NCBI RefSeq assembly: GCF_000378945.1
Contig: NZ_KB900539.1
Coordinates: 2,277,129 to 2,341,128, forward strand
Reading direction: 5' to 3'
DNA from: Methyloversatilis universalis EHg5
GTDB lineage: Bacteria > Pseudomonadota > Gammaproteobacteria > Burkholderiales > Rhodocyclaceae
DNA length: 64,000 nt
Part shown: positions 26,558 to 34,565 of the stretch, piece by piece
Layout of the letters: each line of letters opens with the position of its first letter
How positions within the stretch are numbered: the first letter of the stretch is position 1
Made by a program: the position numbers and the translations under genes
Notes under the pieces: model-generated
Seen by the model: only the letters and a program-made list of their open reading frames with translations
Databases searched by the model: none
Told to the model about the DNA's origin: nothing

Positions 26558-27376
26558 TCAGTGCGCGCGCAGCGCGTGCAGCGCATTCAGGATGTCCAGC
26601 CGCAGCGCGGTCACCGCCGCCGGCTGCGCCTCGCGCGGGCGTTCGATGTCCACAGTCCATTCGCGCACGATGCGGCCGGGTGCGCCGCCCATCAGCAGGA
26701 TGCGGTCGGCCACCAGGATGGCTTCGTCGATGTCGTGCGTGACCAGCAGCGCCGCGGTGTGCCAGCGGTGCACCAGCTCGACCAGCAGGTCCTGCATTTC
26801 GGCGCGGGTGATCGCGTCCAGCGCGGAAAAGGGTTCGTCGGCAAACAGCAGCTGCGGCTGGCGCGCCAGTGCGCGGGCCAGCGCCACCCGCTGCGCCATG
26901 CCGCCGGACAGCTGGGCCGGGTAACGGTGGGCGTGGCCGGCCAGACCGACCGCGGACAGCGCGTGCTCGACCCGCTCGGCGCGCTCGCTGCGCGACAGCA
27001 CCGGCTGATGATCGAAATCGAGGCCGAAGCCCACATTGCCGGCGGCATCCAGCCAGGGCAGCAGGCTGGCCTGCTGGAACACCAGCGCGGCGCGCGGGTG
27101 CGGCGCGGTCAGCGCTTCATCCAGAAAACGGATGTCACCTGCGGTCTGCGCTTCCAGCCGGGACAGCACACGCAGCAGCGAAGACTTGCCGCAACCGCTG
27201 CCGCCCAGCAGGCACACGATCTCCCGGTGGCGGATGTCGATCGCCACGTCGGCGAACACCGGTGCCGCGCCGCCGTAGGCGTAAGCCAGTCCGCGTGCGC
27301 TCAGTGCGTATCCGTCGGCCGTCACCGATGCGCGTTCGGCGCCGTGCAGCAGCCCGCCTTCGGCCGGCGCGTTCAC
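26558..27376 (-). CDS. ABC transporter ATP-binding protein, sulfonate/nitrate type (SsuB family)
   Basis: A 272-residue ATPase. Walker A is GGSGCGKSS, the ABC signature LSGGMAQRVALARAL, Walker B LLFADEPFSALD, and the switch histidine is in LLVTHDIDEA. It starts with GTG whose last bases overlap the stop of the flavoprotein gene (GTGA), showing translational coupling. It energises the permease and binding protein encoded directly downstream. Family assignment is firm. Confidence 0.92.
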   Translation of the reverse strand: MNAPAEGGLLHGAERASVTADGYALSARGLAYAYGGAAPVFADVAIDIRHREIVCLLGGSGCGKSSLLRVLSRLEAQTAGDIRFLDEALTAPHPRAALVFQQASLLPWLDAAGNVGFGLDFDHQPVLSRSERAERVEHALSAVGLAGHAHRYPAQLSGGMAQRVALARALARQPQLLFADEPFSALDAITRAEMQDLLVELVHRWHTAALLVTHDIDEAILVADRILLMGGAPGRIVREWTVDIERPREAQPAAVTALRLDILNALHALRAH

Positions 27377-28458
27377 GCCGCCCTCGCCGTCTGCTGCGCG
27401 CGCTTCAGCAGTTCACCCTCGAGCTGGGTCACGCTGGGCGTGATCACCGGCACGAAAGCCGATTCCTGCAGCCGCCGGGCGAAGCCGAACAGCGGGTCGA
27501 CCAGATAGGCGCGGCCGCCGCTGGCCTGCAGTTCCAGCTGCACCGCACGCTGCACCGTATCCGCCAGCGCGATGCGCAGCCGGAACAGCGCGGCCGGATC
27601 AGCCACGAAACGACCGGCGGCGAGCCCGTCGTGCAGCGCCACCACCTGCCGCGCCAGGCCATCGCCGACCGCATCGAGCGCGTCCTGCAGCGTGGCGCGG
27701 GCACTGCTGCAGCGCGCCTGCGCCGCCGACAGCGCGGCCCGCGCAATACCGATGGACATGCCGCACTGCAGTGCCAGAAAGGCCGGCCGCACCCGCGGCA
27801 GCCAGTCACGCGCGTCACCGGCGATCACGTCGTCGGCATCGATGCGCACGTCGTCGATGACCAGTGCAGCGGTATTGCTGCCGCGCATCGCGATCAGATC
27901 GAGATCGGCTGTCCGGCTCACGCCCGGACGGTCGTGGTCGAGTGCGACGATGAGCGGCGGCTCGCCGTCGCGCGACGACACCGCCGCCGCGAACACGAAG
28001 CCCGATTTGCGCAGATTGGTTACCCAGGGCAGCTTGCCGTCGAGTCGCCAGCCCTCGCCCTCACGCACCGCCTCGATCTGCAGTGACTCGATGCCGCACA
28101 GGAATTTCATCGCGTTCGAGAGGCCGGTCGCGCCCGCCTGCGTGCCGTTCAGCAGCGCAGGCAGCCGGCGCTCGCGCAGTGCCGCGTTCGGGCTGGCCAG
28201 CAGGTATTCGATGAAGGCGCGGTGGCCCCAGAACACGAAGGCCGCGGCCAGCGAATGTTCGGCCACCGCGGCGATGGCGTCGACCGCATCACCGGTGCGG
28301 CCACCGGCGCCGCCGAAGCTTTCCGGCACGCCGATGGCGAACAGCCCGGCCGACGCCAGCGCCGGCAGCAGCGCCTCGTCGTTCGCGCTGCCGTCGTTCA
28401 GTGCAGGCGCGTGAGCGTTCAGCCAGTCGCGCAGGCCTTCGGGCAGCACGGTGCTCAT
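27373..28458 (-). CDS. Acyl-CoA dehydrogenase-like flavoprotein (possible sulfur-acquisition monooxygenase)
   Basis: A 361-residue member of the acyl-CoA dehydrogenase superfamily. The N-terminal helical domain has the LFAIGVPESFGGAGG segment; the middle beta domain includes W-N-L-R-K-S-GFVFAAA, and the C-terminal helical bundle follows. I do not see the usual fatty acyl-CoA catalytic glutamate context, and the operon contains a sulfonate-type importer, so a flavin-dependent monooxygenase of the SfnB/DszC kind is a plausible function. This is inference: a genuine dehydrogenase is possible. The ATG at 28458 overlaps the AhpD-like stop (ATGA) and its own stop overlaps the ATPase start. Confidence 0.75.
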   Translation of the reverse strand: MSTVLPEGLRDWLNAHAPALNDGSANDEALLPALASAGLFAIGVPESFGGAGGRTGDAVDAIAAVAEHSLAAAFVFWGHRAFIEYLLASPNAALRERRLPALLNGTQAGATGLSNAMKFLCGIESLQIEAVREGEGWRLDGKLPWVTNLRKSGFVFAAAVSSRDGEPPLIVALDHDRPGVSRTADLDLIAMRGSNTAALVIDDVRIDADDVIAGDARDWLPRVRPAFLALQCGMSIGIARAALSAAQARCSSARATLQDALDAVGDGLARQVVALHDGLAAGRFVADPAALFRLRIALADTVQRAVQLELQASGGRAYLVDPLFGFARRLQESAFVPVITPSVTQLEGELLKRAQQTARAA

Positions 28459-29015
28459 GCGCCGAGCACGCCCGCGCTGAAGGGCTGCAGCTGAGGATTG
28501 ATCGGGTTCTGCGCGAAGTTGTTGGCGAAATTGCACAGCGTCGCCAGGCTCACGCCGAGAATGACTTCGAGCACCTGTTCGCGCCCGAAGCCGGCACCGG
28601 TGAATTCGGCCAGCGCCGCGTCGCTCACCGCACCACGGGTGGCGATCACCTCGGCGGCGAAGGCGGCCAGCGCATCCAGCCGCGCATCGCCGACCGGTCG
28701 ACCGCGCTGCAGCGCGACCACTGCGCCTTTGTCGAATCCCGCCTTCTTCAGCGCGATGGCGCTGTGGCCGGCCACGCAGAAGTCACAGCCATGGATGCGC
28801 GCGGCGGTGATCTGCACCACTTCGCGTTCGGCCAGCGTCAGGCTGGCGCGGCCGTTGATTTCGCCGACGGTCAGATAGGTTTCCAGCGCCACCGGCGCGT
28901 TGGCCAGTGAGGCGACCAGATTGGGCAGGAAGCCGTTGTTGGCAAGCACGCGCTCGACCAGCGGACGGCTGGCGTCCGGCGCGGTGTCGGCGGTGAGCAG
29001 GTTCAGGCGGGGCAT
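28455..29015 (-). CDS. AhpD-like / carboxymuconolactone decarboxylase family protein
   Basis: A 186-residue all-helical protein with the AhpD redox motif: C77 and C80 in IHGCDFCVAGHS, with H84 completing the CxxCxxxH site. Family members are peroxidase-related disulfide reductases. The ATG at 29015 is selected for the GAGGAGCG ribosome site; an upstream ATG gives an improbable extension. It is the first gene of the unit and is coupled to the flavoprotein gene. A role in removing peroxide produced by reduced flavin chemistry would fit, but no direct evidence is visible. Confidence 0.85.
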   Translation of the reverse strand: MPRLNLLTADTAPDASRPLVERVLANNGFLPNLVASLANAPVALETYLTVGEINGRASLTLAEREVVQITAARIHGCDFCVAGHSAIALKKAGFDKGAVVALQRGRPVGDARLDALAAFAAEVIATRGAVSDAALAEFTGAGFGREQVLEVILGVSLATLCNFANNFAQNPINPQLQPFSAGVLGA

Positions 29016-29065
29016 GCGGCGCTCCTCGATGACGATGCGCGCACTGTAGCCAGCCGCCCGCCCCC

Positions 29066-29118
29066 GCCCAACCAATTCAAAATGCAGAACAAATCATGAA
29101 ATGCTTATCACGATCCGC
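29066..29118 (-). promoter_or_regulatory. AT-rich promoter region of the AhpD-flavoprotein-ABC operon
   Basis: About 45 bp around 29071-29110 are strikingly AT-rich compared with flanking DNA and lie 60-100 bp upstream of the AhpD-like start. Two AAATGC hexamers are spaced 19 bp apart within it (on the plus strand). A partial TTTCAT / GAATTG pair with 17-bp spacing is the best sigma-70-like match on the minus strand. Unlike the sulfur units to the right, no -24/-12 promoter is found here. Confidence 0.35.
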
Positions 29119-29129
29119 CCTGCAGTCAT

Positions 29130-30425
29130 TCACTCGAGCACCGGCGCGCACACCGGCGTGACCGGCTCGCCGGCGATCACCTTTTTCGCGAACGGGATCG
29201 AATCCTTCAGCGATCCATTCACGGTAGCGCTGTGGCCCAGGCCGGCGTACAGATGGCCTTCCACGACCGTGCCGGCGGCGCATGCGTCGCGCATCAGCGC
29301 CAGCTGACTCACCGCCGACGGCGTCACGTCCTCGGCGCCGGTACCGATGAACACCGGGTGGTTCAGCTTCAGCGTCGGATACACGCTGTAGCGCCGCGCC
29401 CGTTCTTCCGCGCCCTGCTGATAGCGCCGGTAGCGCTCGCCGACCTCGCCTTCCGGCTTGCGGGTGTTGGCCAGCGTCAGGCCGGCGCCGACCACGTCGC
29501 CCATCAGCTGCGACAGGCACACGTTGCGCGCCTGATCGACCACCGGTGCGGCGAAGTCGGTGAACACGTCGGCCGCCTGCAGCGCGGGCTCGTGCTGCTG
29601 GTCCACGATGAAACCGTAGAAACCGTAGGACAGCGCGTCATCCACCTTGTGCGGATTGCGCGGTGTCGCGTTGCCCGAGGTCGCCGGATTGTTGCTGCGG
29701 TAGATGACACCGGTGGCCACCGTGCCCTTTACCCCGAGATCCGGCGCATAGCCCGGCTGGTGGGCCGCCGCCGCGAAGGCGCCGATGCCGCCCTGCGACT
29801 GGCCGACGATGAGCACCTTGTTCGCCAGCCCCGGCACGTCGCGCACCACGGCGCGCGCACTGTCCAGTATCGAATAGGCCAGCGACGGCACATTGATCAG
29901 CGGGTGCGGGCCGGCCACGCCCAGGCCTTCGTAATCGCTGGCGACGATGGCATAGCCTTCGGACAGCCAGCGCTGCAGATAGCGCACGTCGCGGTAGGAA
30001 CGGCCAGCCCACGACGGCGCGCAGACATCGGCCAGACCCACCGTGCCGTGCCCCCAGGCCAGCACCGGCCAGCCGCCGGCCGGCGGCGTACCGGCCGGAA
30101 CGAACAGCGCACCGGACACCACGATGGGCGTACGGCCGTCAAAGCCGCTGGTCGAGGTGTACAGGATGCGCAGCTGCCTGGCGGTGCCCGTCAGACCGAG
30201 CGACGGCGGCAGCGGCTCGCTGCGCAGCAGCTTGCCCGGCGTGGCCGGAATCACGTCCTTCCAGACGTAGAAATCGGACACCCGGCCGTCGCCCTGCAGC
30301 GGGTCGGGTGCCGGCGCCCGGGTGCCGGTGGCGGCGGACAGGCCGGCCGACAGTGCGAGCGCGATGGCGCCGGCAACCAGCTTGCGGGTCAGTGCGCGGG
30401 AAGATGAAGCGAAGTGGGGGTGCAT
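29130..30425 (-). CDS. Secreted lipase/esterase-like alpha/beta hydrolase
   Basis: A 431-residue exported hydrolase of the secretory lipase group. Residues 1-32 form a Sec signal peptide. The oxyanion-region motif WGHGTVG (about 124-130) and nucleophile elbow GQSQGG (S210) are clear; the catalytic acid is likely the aspartate in GTGAEDVTP and the histidine is in LGHSATV near the C-terminus. Several cysteines (for example in ADVCAPSW and RNVCLSQ) could form disulfides in the periplasm. An AAGGACG site precedes the ATG. It follows the amidohydrolase gene in the same direction. Substrate is unknown. Confidence 0.88.
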   Translation of the reverse strand: MHPHFASSSRALTRKLVAGAIALALSAGLSAATGTRAPAPDPLQGDGRVSDFYVWKDVIPATPGKLLRSEPLPPSLGLTGTARQLRILYTSTSGFDGRTPIVVSGALFVPAGTPPAGGWPVLAWGHGTVGLADVCAPSWAGRSYRDVRYLQRWLSEGYAIVASDYEGLGVAGPHPLINVPSLAYSILDSARAVVRDVPGLANKVLIVGQSQGGIGAFAAAAHQPGYAPDLGVKGTVATGVIYRSNNPATSGNATPRNPHKVDDALSYGFYGFIVDQQHEPALQAADVFTDFAAPVVDQARNVCLSQLMGDVVGAGLTLANTRKPEGEVGERYRRYQQGAEERARRYSVYPTLKLNHPVFIGTGAEDVTPSAVSQLALMRDACAAGTVVEGHLYAGLGHSATVNGSLKDSIPFAKKVIAGEPVTPVCAPVLE

Positions 30426-30450
30426 GGATGCGTCCTTGATGGATGTAAGA

Positions 30451-30473
30451 CACCGGCGGCCCAGCCGCCGGTG
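30451..30473 (-). terminator. Intercistronic hairpin after the amidohydrolase
   Basis: A perfect 10-bp GC-rich inverted repeat (CACCGGCGGC / GCCGCCGGTG) with a three-base loop lies between the amidohydrolase stop and the lipase start. On the minus strand it is followed only by TCTTAC, so it may attenuate rather than stop transcription. Confidence 0.4.
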
Positions 30474-30480
30474 GGATAGC

Positions 30481-30501
30481 GGATTGCGGATTGCGGATTG
30501 C
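30481..30501. repeat. Three tandem 7-bp repeats (GGATTGC)
   Basis: GGATTGC is repeated three times exactly and followed by a partial copy GGAATG. It lies in the gap just past the amidohydrolase stop, outside coding DNA. Confidence 0.8.
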
Positions 30502-30508
30502 GGAATGT

Positions 30509-31849
30509 TCAGTGCGCGTGGTCGTGGCCGTGGTCTTCCCCCGCCTCCTCGACCGCGGCCAGCGCCGCGCGGCGCAGCAGCGGCGTCGCTGCCAGGTCGT
30601 TGCGCACCAGCTCGCCGTTCTTCACGACGACCACCACCTTTTCCAGCGCGCGCACGTCGCTCAGCGGGTCGTCCCTGAGCGCGATGAAATCGGCGAAATG
30701 GCCGGGCGCCACCCTGCCGATGCGCCCAGACTGGCCGAGCAACTGCGCGGCATGCACAGTGGCGGTCTGCACCGCCTGCAAGGGCGTGAGCCCCAGCTCG
30801 AGCAGCGCGGAGAACTCGGTGGCGTTGCTGCCGTCCTGCGTGAAGTCGGTGCCGAAGGCGAACACCACGCCCTGGGCATAGGCCTTGGCAAGGTTCCGCT
30901 TCTGCGCGTCACGGGCGGCCGCCAGCGCAAGCAGCGTGCTTTCCGAGGCGCCGGCCTTCTTCGCCTTCTCGACCGAACTGGCCATCACCTTCACCGTGGG
31001 CACGATATAGACCTTGCCCTTCTTCACCGCCGCAATGCCTTCGTCGTCGATCAGCGTGCCGTGCTCGATCGAATCCGCGCCCAGCCGCGCGGCCAGCCGT
31101 ATGCCATCGGCGCCGTGCGCGTGGATGGCCACCTTGCGGCCGAGGCCGTGCGCGGTATCGATCACCGCGCGCACTTCTTCCTCGGAGAACTGCACCTGGT
31201 TCGGGTTGGTGCCGGACACGAAGCCGCCGGTGATGCAGGCCTTGATGAAGTCGGCGCCGTACTTGATCAGCTTGCGCGTAGTCCGGCGCAGTTCATCCGG
31301 ACCGTCGGCCACGCCTTCGGCAGTGGGCGCGACTTCAGGCCGATAGACGCGCGGCCCGGAACAATGACCACCGGTCACCGCGACCAGTGCACCGGCGTCG
31401 AGAATGCGCGGCCCGACGATGTCACCGTCGTTGATCGCATCGCGCAGCGCAATGACCGAATAGGCCGGCCCGCCCATGCTGCGCAAGGTGGTGAAGCCGG
31501 CGAACAGGCTGTTCTGCGCAGAGCGCGCGGCGTACAGCACATTGCGCGACTGGGAGCGCGCCGCCGCGTCCGGGCCGCCGGTCAGATGGACATGGGCGTC
31601 GATCAGCCCTGGCAACAGGATGACGTTGCCGAAATCGACCACCGGTACGCCGTCCGGCACGGCGATGCGGCTGCCCACGCTGACGATGCGGCCGCTTTCG
31701 ACCAGGATGACCGGGTCGTCCACGTAGCGGCCGCTGTCCACATCGAGCAGCCTGGCCGCCCGGTAGGCGGTACGGGCCGGCGCATCGGCGGCCTGCACCG
31801 GAGATGCGAACACGCCGGCGAGAACCAGCGCGACAAGCAGACGTTTCAT
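30509..31849 (-). CDS. Exported metal-dependent amidohydrolase
   Basis: A 446-residue amidohydrolase of the imidazolonepropionase/prolidase-like group. Residues 1-20 are a Sec signal peptide (cleavage at VQA-A), so it acts in the periplasm. The metal site is visible: H86 and H88 in DAHVHLTGG, a lysine in FIKACITGG, histidines in VAIHAHG and SIEHGT, and the catalytic aspartate in FGTDFT. The C-terminus ends in a histidine-rich HGHDHAH tail. The ATG at 31849 has a strong GGAGGA site. It lies between a TonB receptor upstream and a lipase downstream, suggesting a small scavenging unit for an ester or amide compound; the substrate cannot be deduced. Confidence 0.88.
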   Translation of the reverse strand: MKRLLVALVLAGVFASPVQAADAPARTAYRAARLLDVDSGRYVDDPVILVESGRIVSVGSRIAVPDGVPVVDFGNVILLPGLIDAHVHLTGGPDAAARSQSRNVLYAARSAQNSLFAGFTTLRSMGGPAYSVIALRDAINDGDIVGPRILDAGALVAVTGGHCSGPRVYRPEVAPTAEGVADGPDELRRTTRKLIKYGADFIKACITGGFVSGTNPNQVQFSEEEVRAVIDTAHGLGRKVAIHAHGADGIRLAARLGADSIEHGTLIDDEGIAAVKKGKVYIVPTVKVMASSVEKAKKAGASESTLLALAAARDAQKRNLAKAYAQGVVFAFGTDFTQDGSNATEFSALLELGLTPLQAVQTATVHAAQLLGQSGRIGRVAPGHFADFIALRDDPLSDVRALEKVVVVVKNGELVRNDLAATPLLRRAALAAVEEAGEDHGHDHAH

Positions 31850-31861
31850 GAAAGTCCTCCG

Positions 31862-31910
31862 TCCGGCCACGCGAACATGGCCGGATTCAGGTGATCGGGG
31901 CCGCACCTGA
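31862..31910 (-). terminator. Two small hairpins between TonB receptor and amidohydrolase
   Basis: TCCGGCCA / TGGCCGGA (31862-31885, eight-base loop) and TCAGGT / ACCTGA (31887-31910) are inverted repeats in the 78-bp gap after the receptor stop. Neither has a T-run; they may act in mRNA processing or partial termination. Confidence 0.35.
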
Positions 31911-31927
31911 AGCGCGGCCTGCCTGCA

Positions 31928-34408
31928 TCAGAAGCTGTAGTTCAGGCTGGTGTAGTAGAAGGCGCCGAGGCCGCCTTCAGGCGCGTTGAAGCTGTACTTG
32001 GTCACCCCGCCCACGCTGGCCAGCGCGCCGCTGCTGTTGAGCAGCCGGCGGGTCTTGTCCGGGTAGCTGTCGAACAGATTGATCGCGCCGACCGAAGCCT
32101 TCAGACCCTTGAGCGGGCCGCTGAAGTGGTAGGCCACGTCAAGGTCGAACACCCACTGCGGATCGAAGGTCTGGTCGTCGCGCGCATCGGTGGCCCGGTT
32201 GGTCCACTTGCCGTAGCGGCGGGCGGCCGAGGTCACTTCCCATTGCGCGATGCGCCAGTTCGCACCCAGCGTGAACTTGGTGTTGGGCGTGATGTCCTCG
32301 ACCAGACCGCGGGTGTTGCGGCCGACGATGCGATCCGACGGAATGACCGTGCCATTGGGCGTCACCACGTTTCGTGCCTTGGTGATTTCGGTGTCCGCCG
32401 CGGCGAAGCCGGCACTCAGGTCGAGCCGGCCACGGCTGACCAGATCCAGCCGGTACTTGCCCGACAGTTCGAAACCGCGGGTGCGGGTGTCGAGCACGTT
32501 GGTGAAGAAGGCGGCGTTGTTGATGCCGAACGGCGCCAGGATGGGGCCGAGCGCCGGAATGGTGGTGGTGGACAGGTTTTCCGACAGCAGCACCCGGTTC
32601 CTGATGTCGATCTGGTAGGCATCGAAGGTGGCCGAGGCATTCGCGGTCGGCCGCCACACAAAGCCCAGCGACACGTTTTCCGACTCTTCCGGCTTCAGCG
32701 CCTTGCCGCCCAGCAGTTCGGCGATCGGGCTGCCCGGCAGCAGCGTGCGCTGCTGCACGTCGGTGAACACGCCACCGATGTTGGCGGTCTGCACGCTGAA
32801 CGCCGAATAGCCCAGCTGCACGATGGACGGTGCGCGATAGCCGGTGCTGTAGGTCGAGCGCACCGCGAATTCGGGCGTGAAGTCGTAGCGGGCCGAACCC
32901 TTGCCGGTGGTGGTGCCGCCGAAGTCCGAATAATGTTCGCTGCGCAGCGCCAGACCGAGATTGAGCTTTTCGGTCACATTGGCTTCCAGGCCGACGAAGC
33001 CGCCCCACACATTGCGCGAAATCGTGCGCGCATCCTGGTCGGTGATGCCGGAGTAGATGCCGGGCACCGCGACGCCAGGCGCACCCACCTGATAGAACGG
33101 ACCACGGGTGTAGGCAATCGGGTCGCCGGCGGTCAGGTCGTATTCCTCCCAGCGGTAGGCCAGACCGGCTGACAGCGTAAGCGGGCCGGCAAAGGCGGAC
33201 ACCGGCAGGTCACGCACGTAGTCCAGGCCCAGATTGGCCTGGGTATGCGTGCGCTCGCCGGTGTCGTAGGTCGACGGCGAATTCGGGCCCCAGCTCGGAT
33301 TCAGGCCGTTCTTGTCTATCGACTTCACGGTGTTCTGACCGATGTTGGCGTGCAGGTCGAAGCGGCCGAGTTCCTTGTCGCCGAAGCGGGCGCCGACGTT
33401 CAGCGCGGCATCGTCCAGTTCGTACACGGTGACCGGAATGCGCCCGAAGGGGTAGCGCGACTGGAAGGCCGCCGAGCGCACCAGCGCGCTGTTGGTGGTG
33501 TTGGATTCATAGAAGCCCTCACCGATGCTTTCGCGATGCGACACGGTGGCAAAGGCATACAGCGACAGGTCGGCATTCACCGGTACCTCTGCGTTCGCCA
33601 GCAGGTTGAACTGGTCGTTCACCCGCGGCGCGCCGAACTTCCAGTCCTTGTACGGATGATTGGCCGCCAGGCGCTCGTCCGGATTGGTGTTGTTGGCGAA
33701 GTCGCGCACGCCGGCATCGAAGCTCAGCGTCAGAAAGCCGTCGTTGGCCAGCGAAATGCCCTTCCAGCCGCTCAGCGTGTGCTGTTCACCGCCGTTGCGG
33801 TTGGCGTACTCGCCATAGCGGTAACCGATGGCACCCCCACTGTCACGCCCCTTGAGCACGATGTTGATGACGCCGGCAATCGCGTCCGAACCGTACTGGG
33901 CGGCGGCACCGTCGCGCAGGATTTCCACCCGCTCGATGGCCGCCACCGGAATCAGGCTCAGATCCACCGCCGCCGAGCCGCGGCCGCCGGCCAGCGCCTG
34001 TCGGGTGAAGTTGGCGCCGACGTGACGGCGCTTGCCATTGATCAGCACCAGCACCTGATCGGACGACAGCCCGCGCAGCGAGGCGCCCGCCGGAATGGAC
34101 GAGGCGAAGGAGCCGTTGGGTGTGGACGGGAAGCTGGCCGACGGCGACAGGCTGATCAGCGCGCGCGACAGGTCGGCCGCGCCGGTGGCCTCAAGATCCT
34201 TGCCGGTCAGCACATCGACCGGGGCCGACGACTGCAGCTGGGTGGTGTTGCTGCGACGGGTGCCGGTCACCACCACGGCGTCAAGCGGGCCGGCGGACGC
34301 GGCGTCGGTGCCGCTGTCCTGGGCCATCGCCGGACCGCCTAGGGAGGCCAGTGCGCCAGCCACCAGGGCGCTGGCGCGTGCCAGCCTGAAGCGGGGAAGA
34401 TCGATCAT
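31928..34408 (-). CDS. TonB-dependent outer-membrane receptor
   Basis: An 826-residue receptor. Residues 1 to about 29 are a signal peptide (GGPAMAQ). The plug domain follows, with a DAVVVTGTRR TonB-box-like start, LRGLSSDQVLVLINGKRR and the ERVEILRDGAAAQYGSDAIAG segment; the remaining ~630 residues form the barrel, ending in LNYSF with the terminal phenylalanine. It begins at ATG 34408, preceded by AAGGT. It heads the unit receptor-amidohydrolase-lipase. The ligand is unknown; the enzymes behind it suggest an organic nutrient rather than iron. Confidence 0.92.
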   Translation of the reverse strand: MIDLPRFRLARASALVAGALASLGGPAMAQDSGTDAASAGPLDAVVVTGTRRSNTTQLQSSAPVDVLTGKDLEATGAADLSRALISLSPSASFPSTPNGSFASSIPAGASLRGLSSDQVLVLINGKRRHVGANFTRQALAGGRGSAAVDLSLIPVAAIERVEILRDGAAAQYGSDAIAGVINIVLKGRDSGGAIGYRYGEYANRNGGEQHTLSGWKGISLANDGFLTLSFDAGVRDFANNTNPDERLAANHPYKDWKFGAPRVNDQFNLLANAEVPVNADLSLYAFATVSHRESIGEGFYESNTTNSALVRSAAFQSRYPFGRIPVTVYELDDAALNVGARFGDKELGRFDLHANIGQNTVKSIDKNGLNPSWGPNSPSTYDTGERTHTQANLGLDYVRDLPVSAFAGPLTLSAGLAYRWEEYDLTAGDPIAYTRGPFYQVGAPGVAVPGIYSGITDQDARTISRNVWGGFVGLEANVTEKLNLGLALRSEHYSDFGGTTTGKGSARYDFTPEFAVRSTYSTGYRAPSIVQLGYSAFSVQTANIGGVFTDVQQRTLLPGSPIAELLGGKALKPEESENVSLGFVWRPTANASATFDAYQIDIRNRVLLSENLSTTTIPALGPILAPFGINNAAFFTNVLDTRTRGFELSGKYRLDLVSRGRLDLSAGFAAADTEITKARNVVTPNGTVIPSDRIVGRNTRGLVEDITPNTKFTLGANWRIAQWEVTSAARRYGKWTNRATDARDDQTFDPQWVFDLDVAYHFSGPLKGLKASVGAINLFDSYPDKTRRLLNSSGALASVGGVTKYSFNAPEGGLGAFYYTSLNYSF

Positions 34409-34537
34409 GTGAATACCTTTCTGTTCTGCGATCGGTTGGGGTGGAGAGATGTCGGACATGGCTGTGTGCGGTGCGTCGGGCGAAGCGCCTCCCTGGCACG
34501 CAATGCGCAGCCATGCAGGACTTCGGATCGGGGTTGG

Positions 34538-34561
34538 GCGCCCTCCCCGCAGGGAGGGCGC
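34538..34561 (-). terminator. Hairpin after the peptide-type ABC operon
   Basis: A perfect 10-bp stem GCGCCCTCCC / GGGAGGGCGC with a four-base loop starts four bases after the stop of the double-ATPase gene on the minus strand. There is no T-run, so it is a likely but weak terminator between the ABC operon and the TonB receptor. Confidence 0.55.
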
Positions 34562-34565
34562 AGGT

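Noticed and set aside
34493..34508. TGGCACGCAATGCGCA on the plus strand as a sixth sigma-54 promoter
   Set aside because: The -12 half GCGCA is poor and it would transcribe antisense into the double-ATPase gene with no plus-strand gene downstream.
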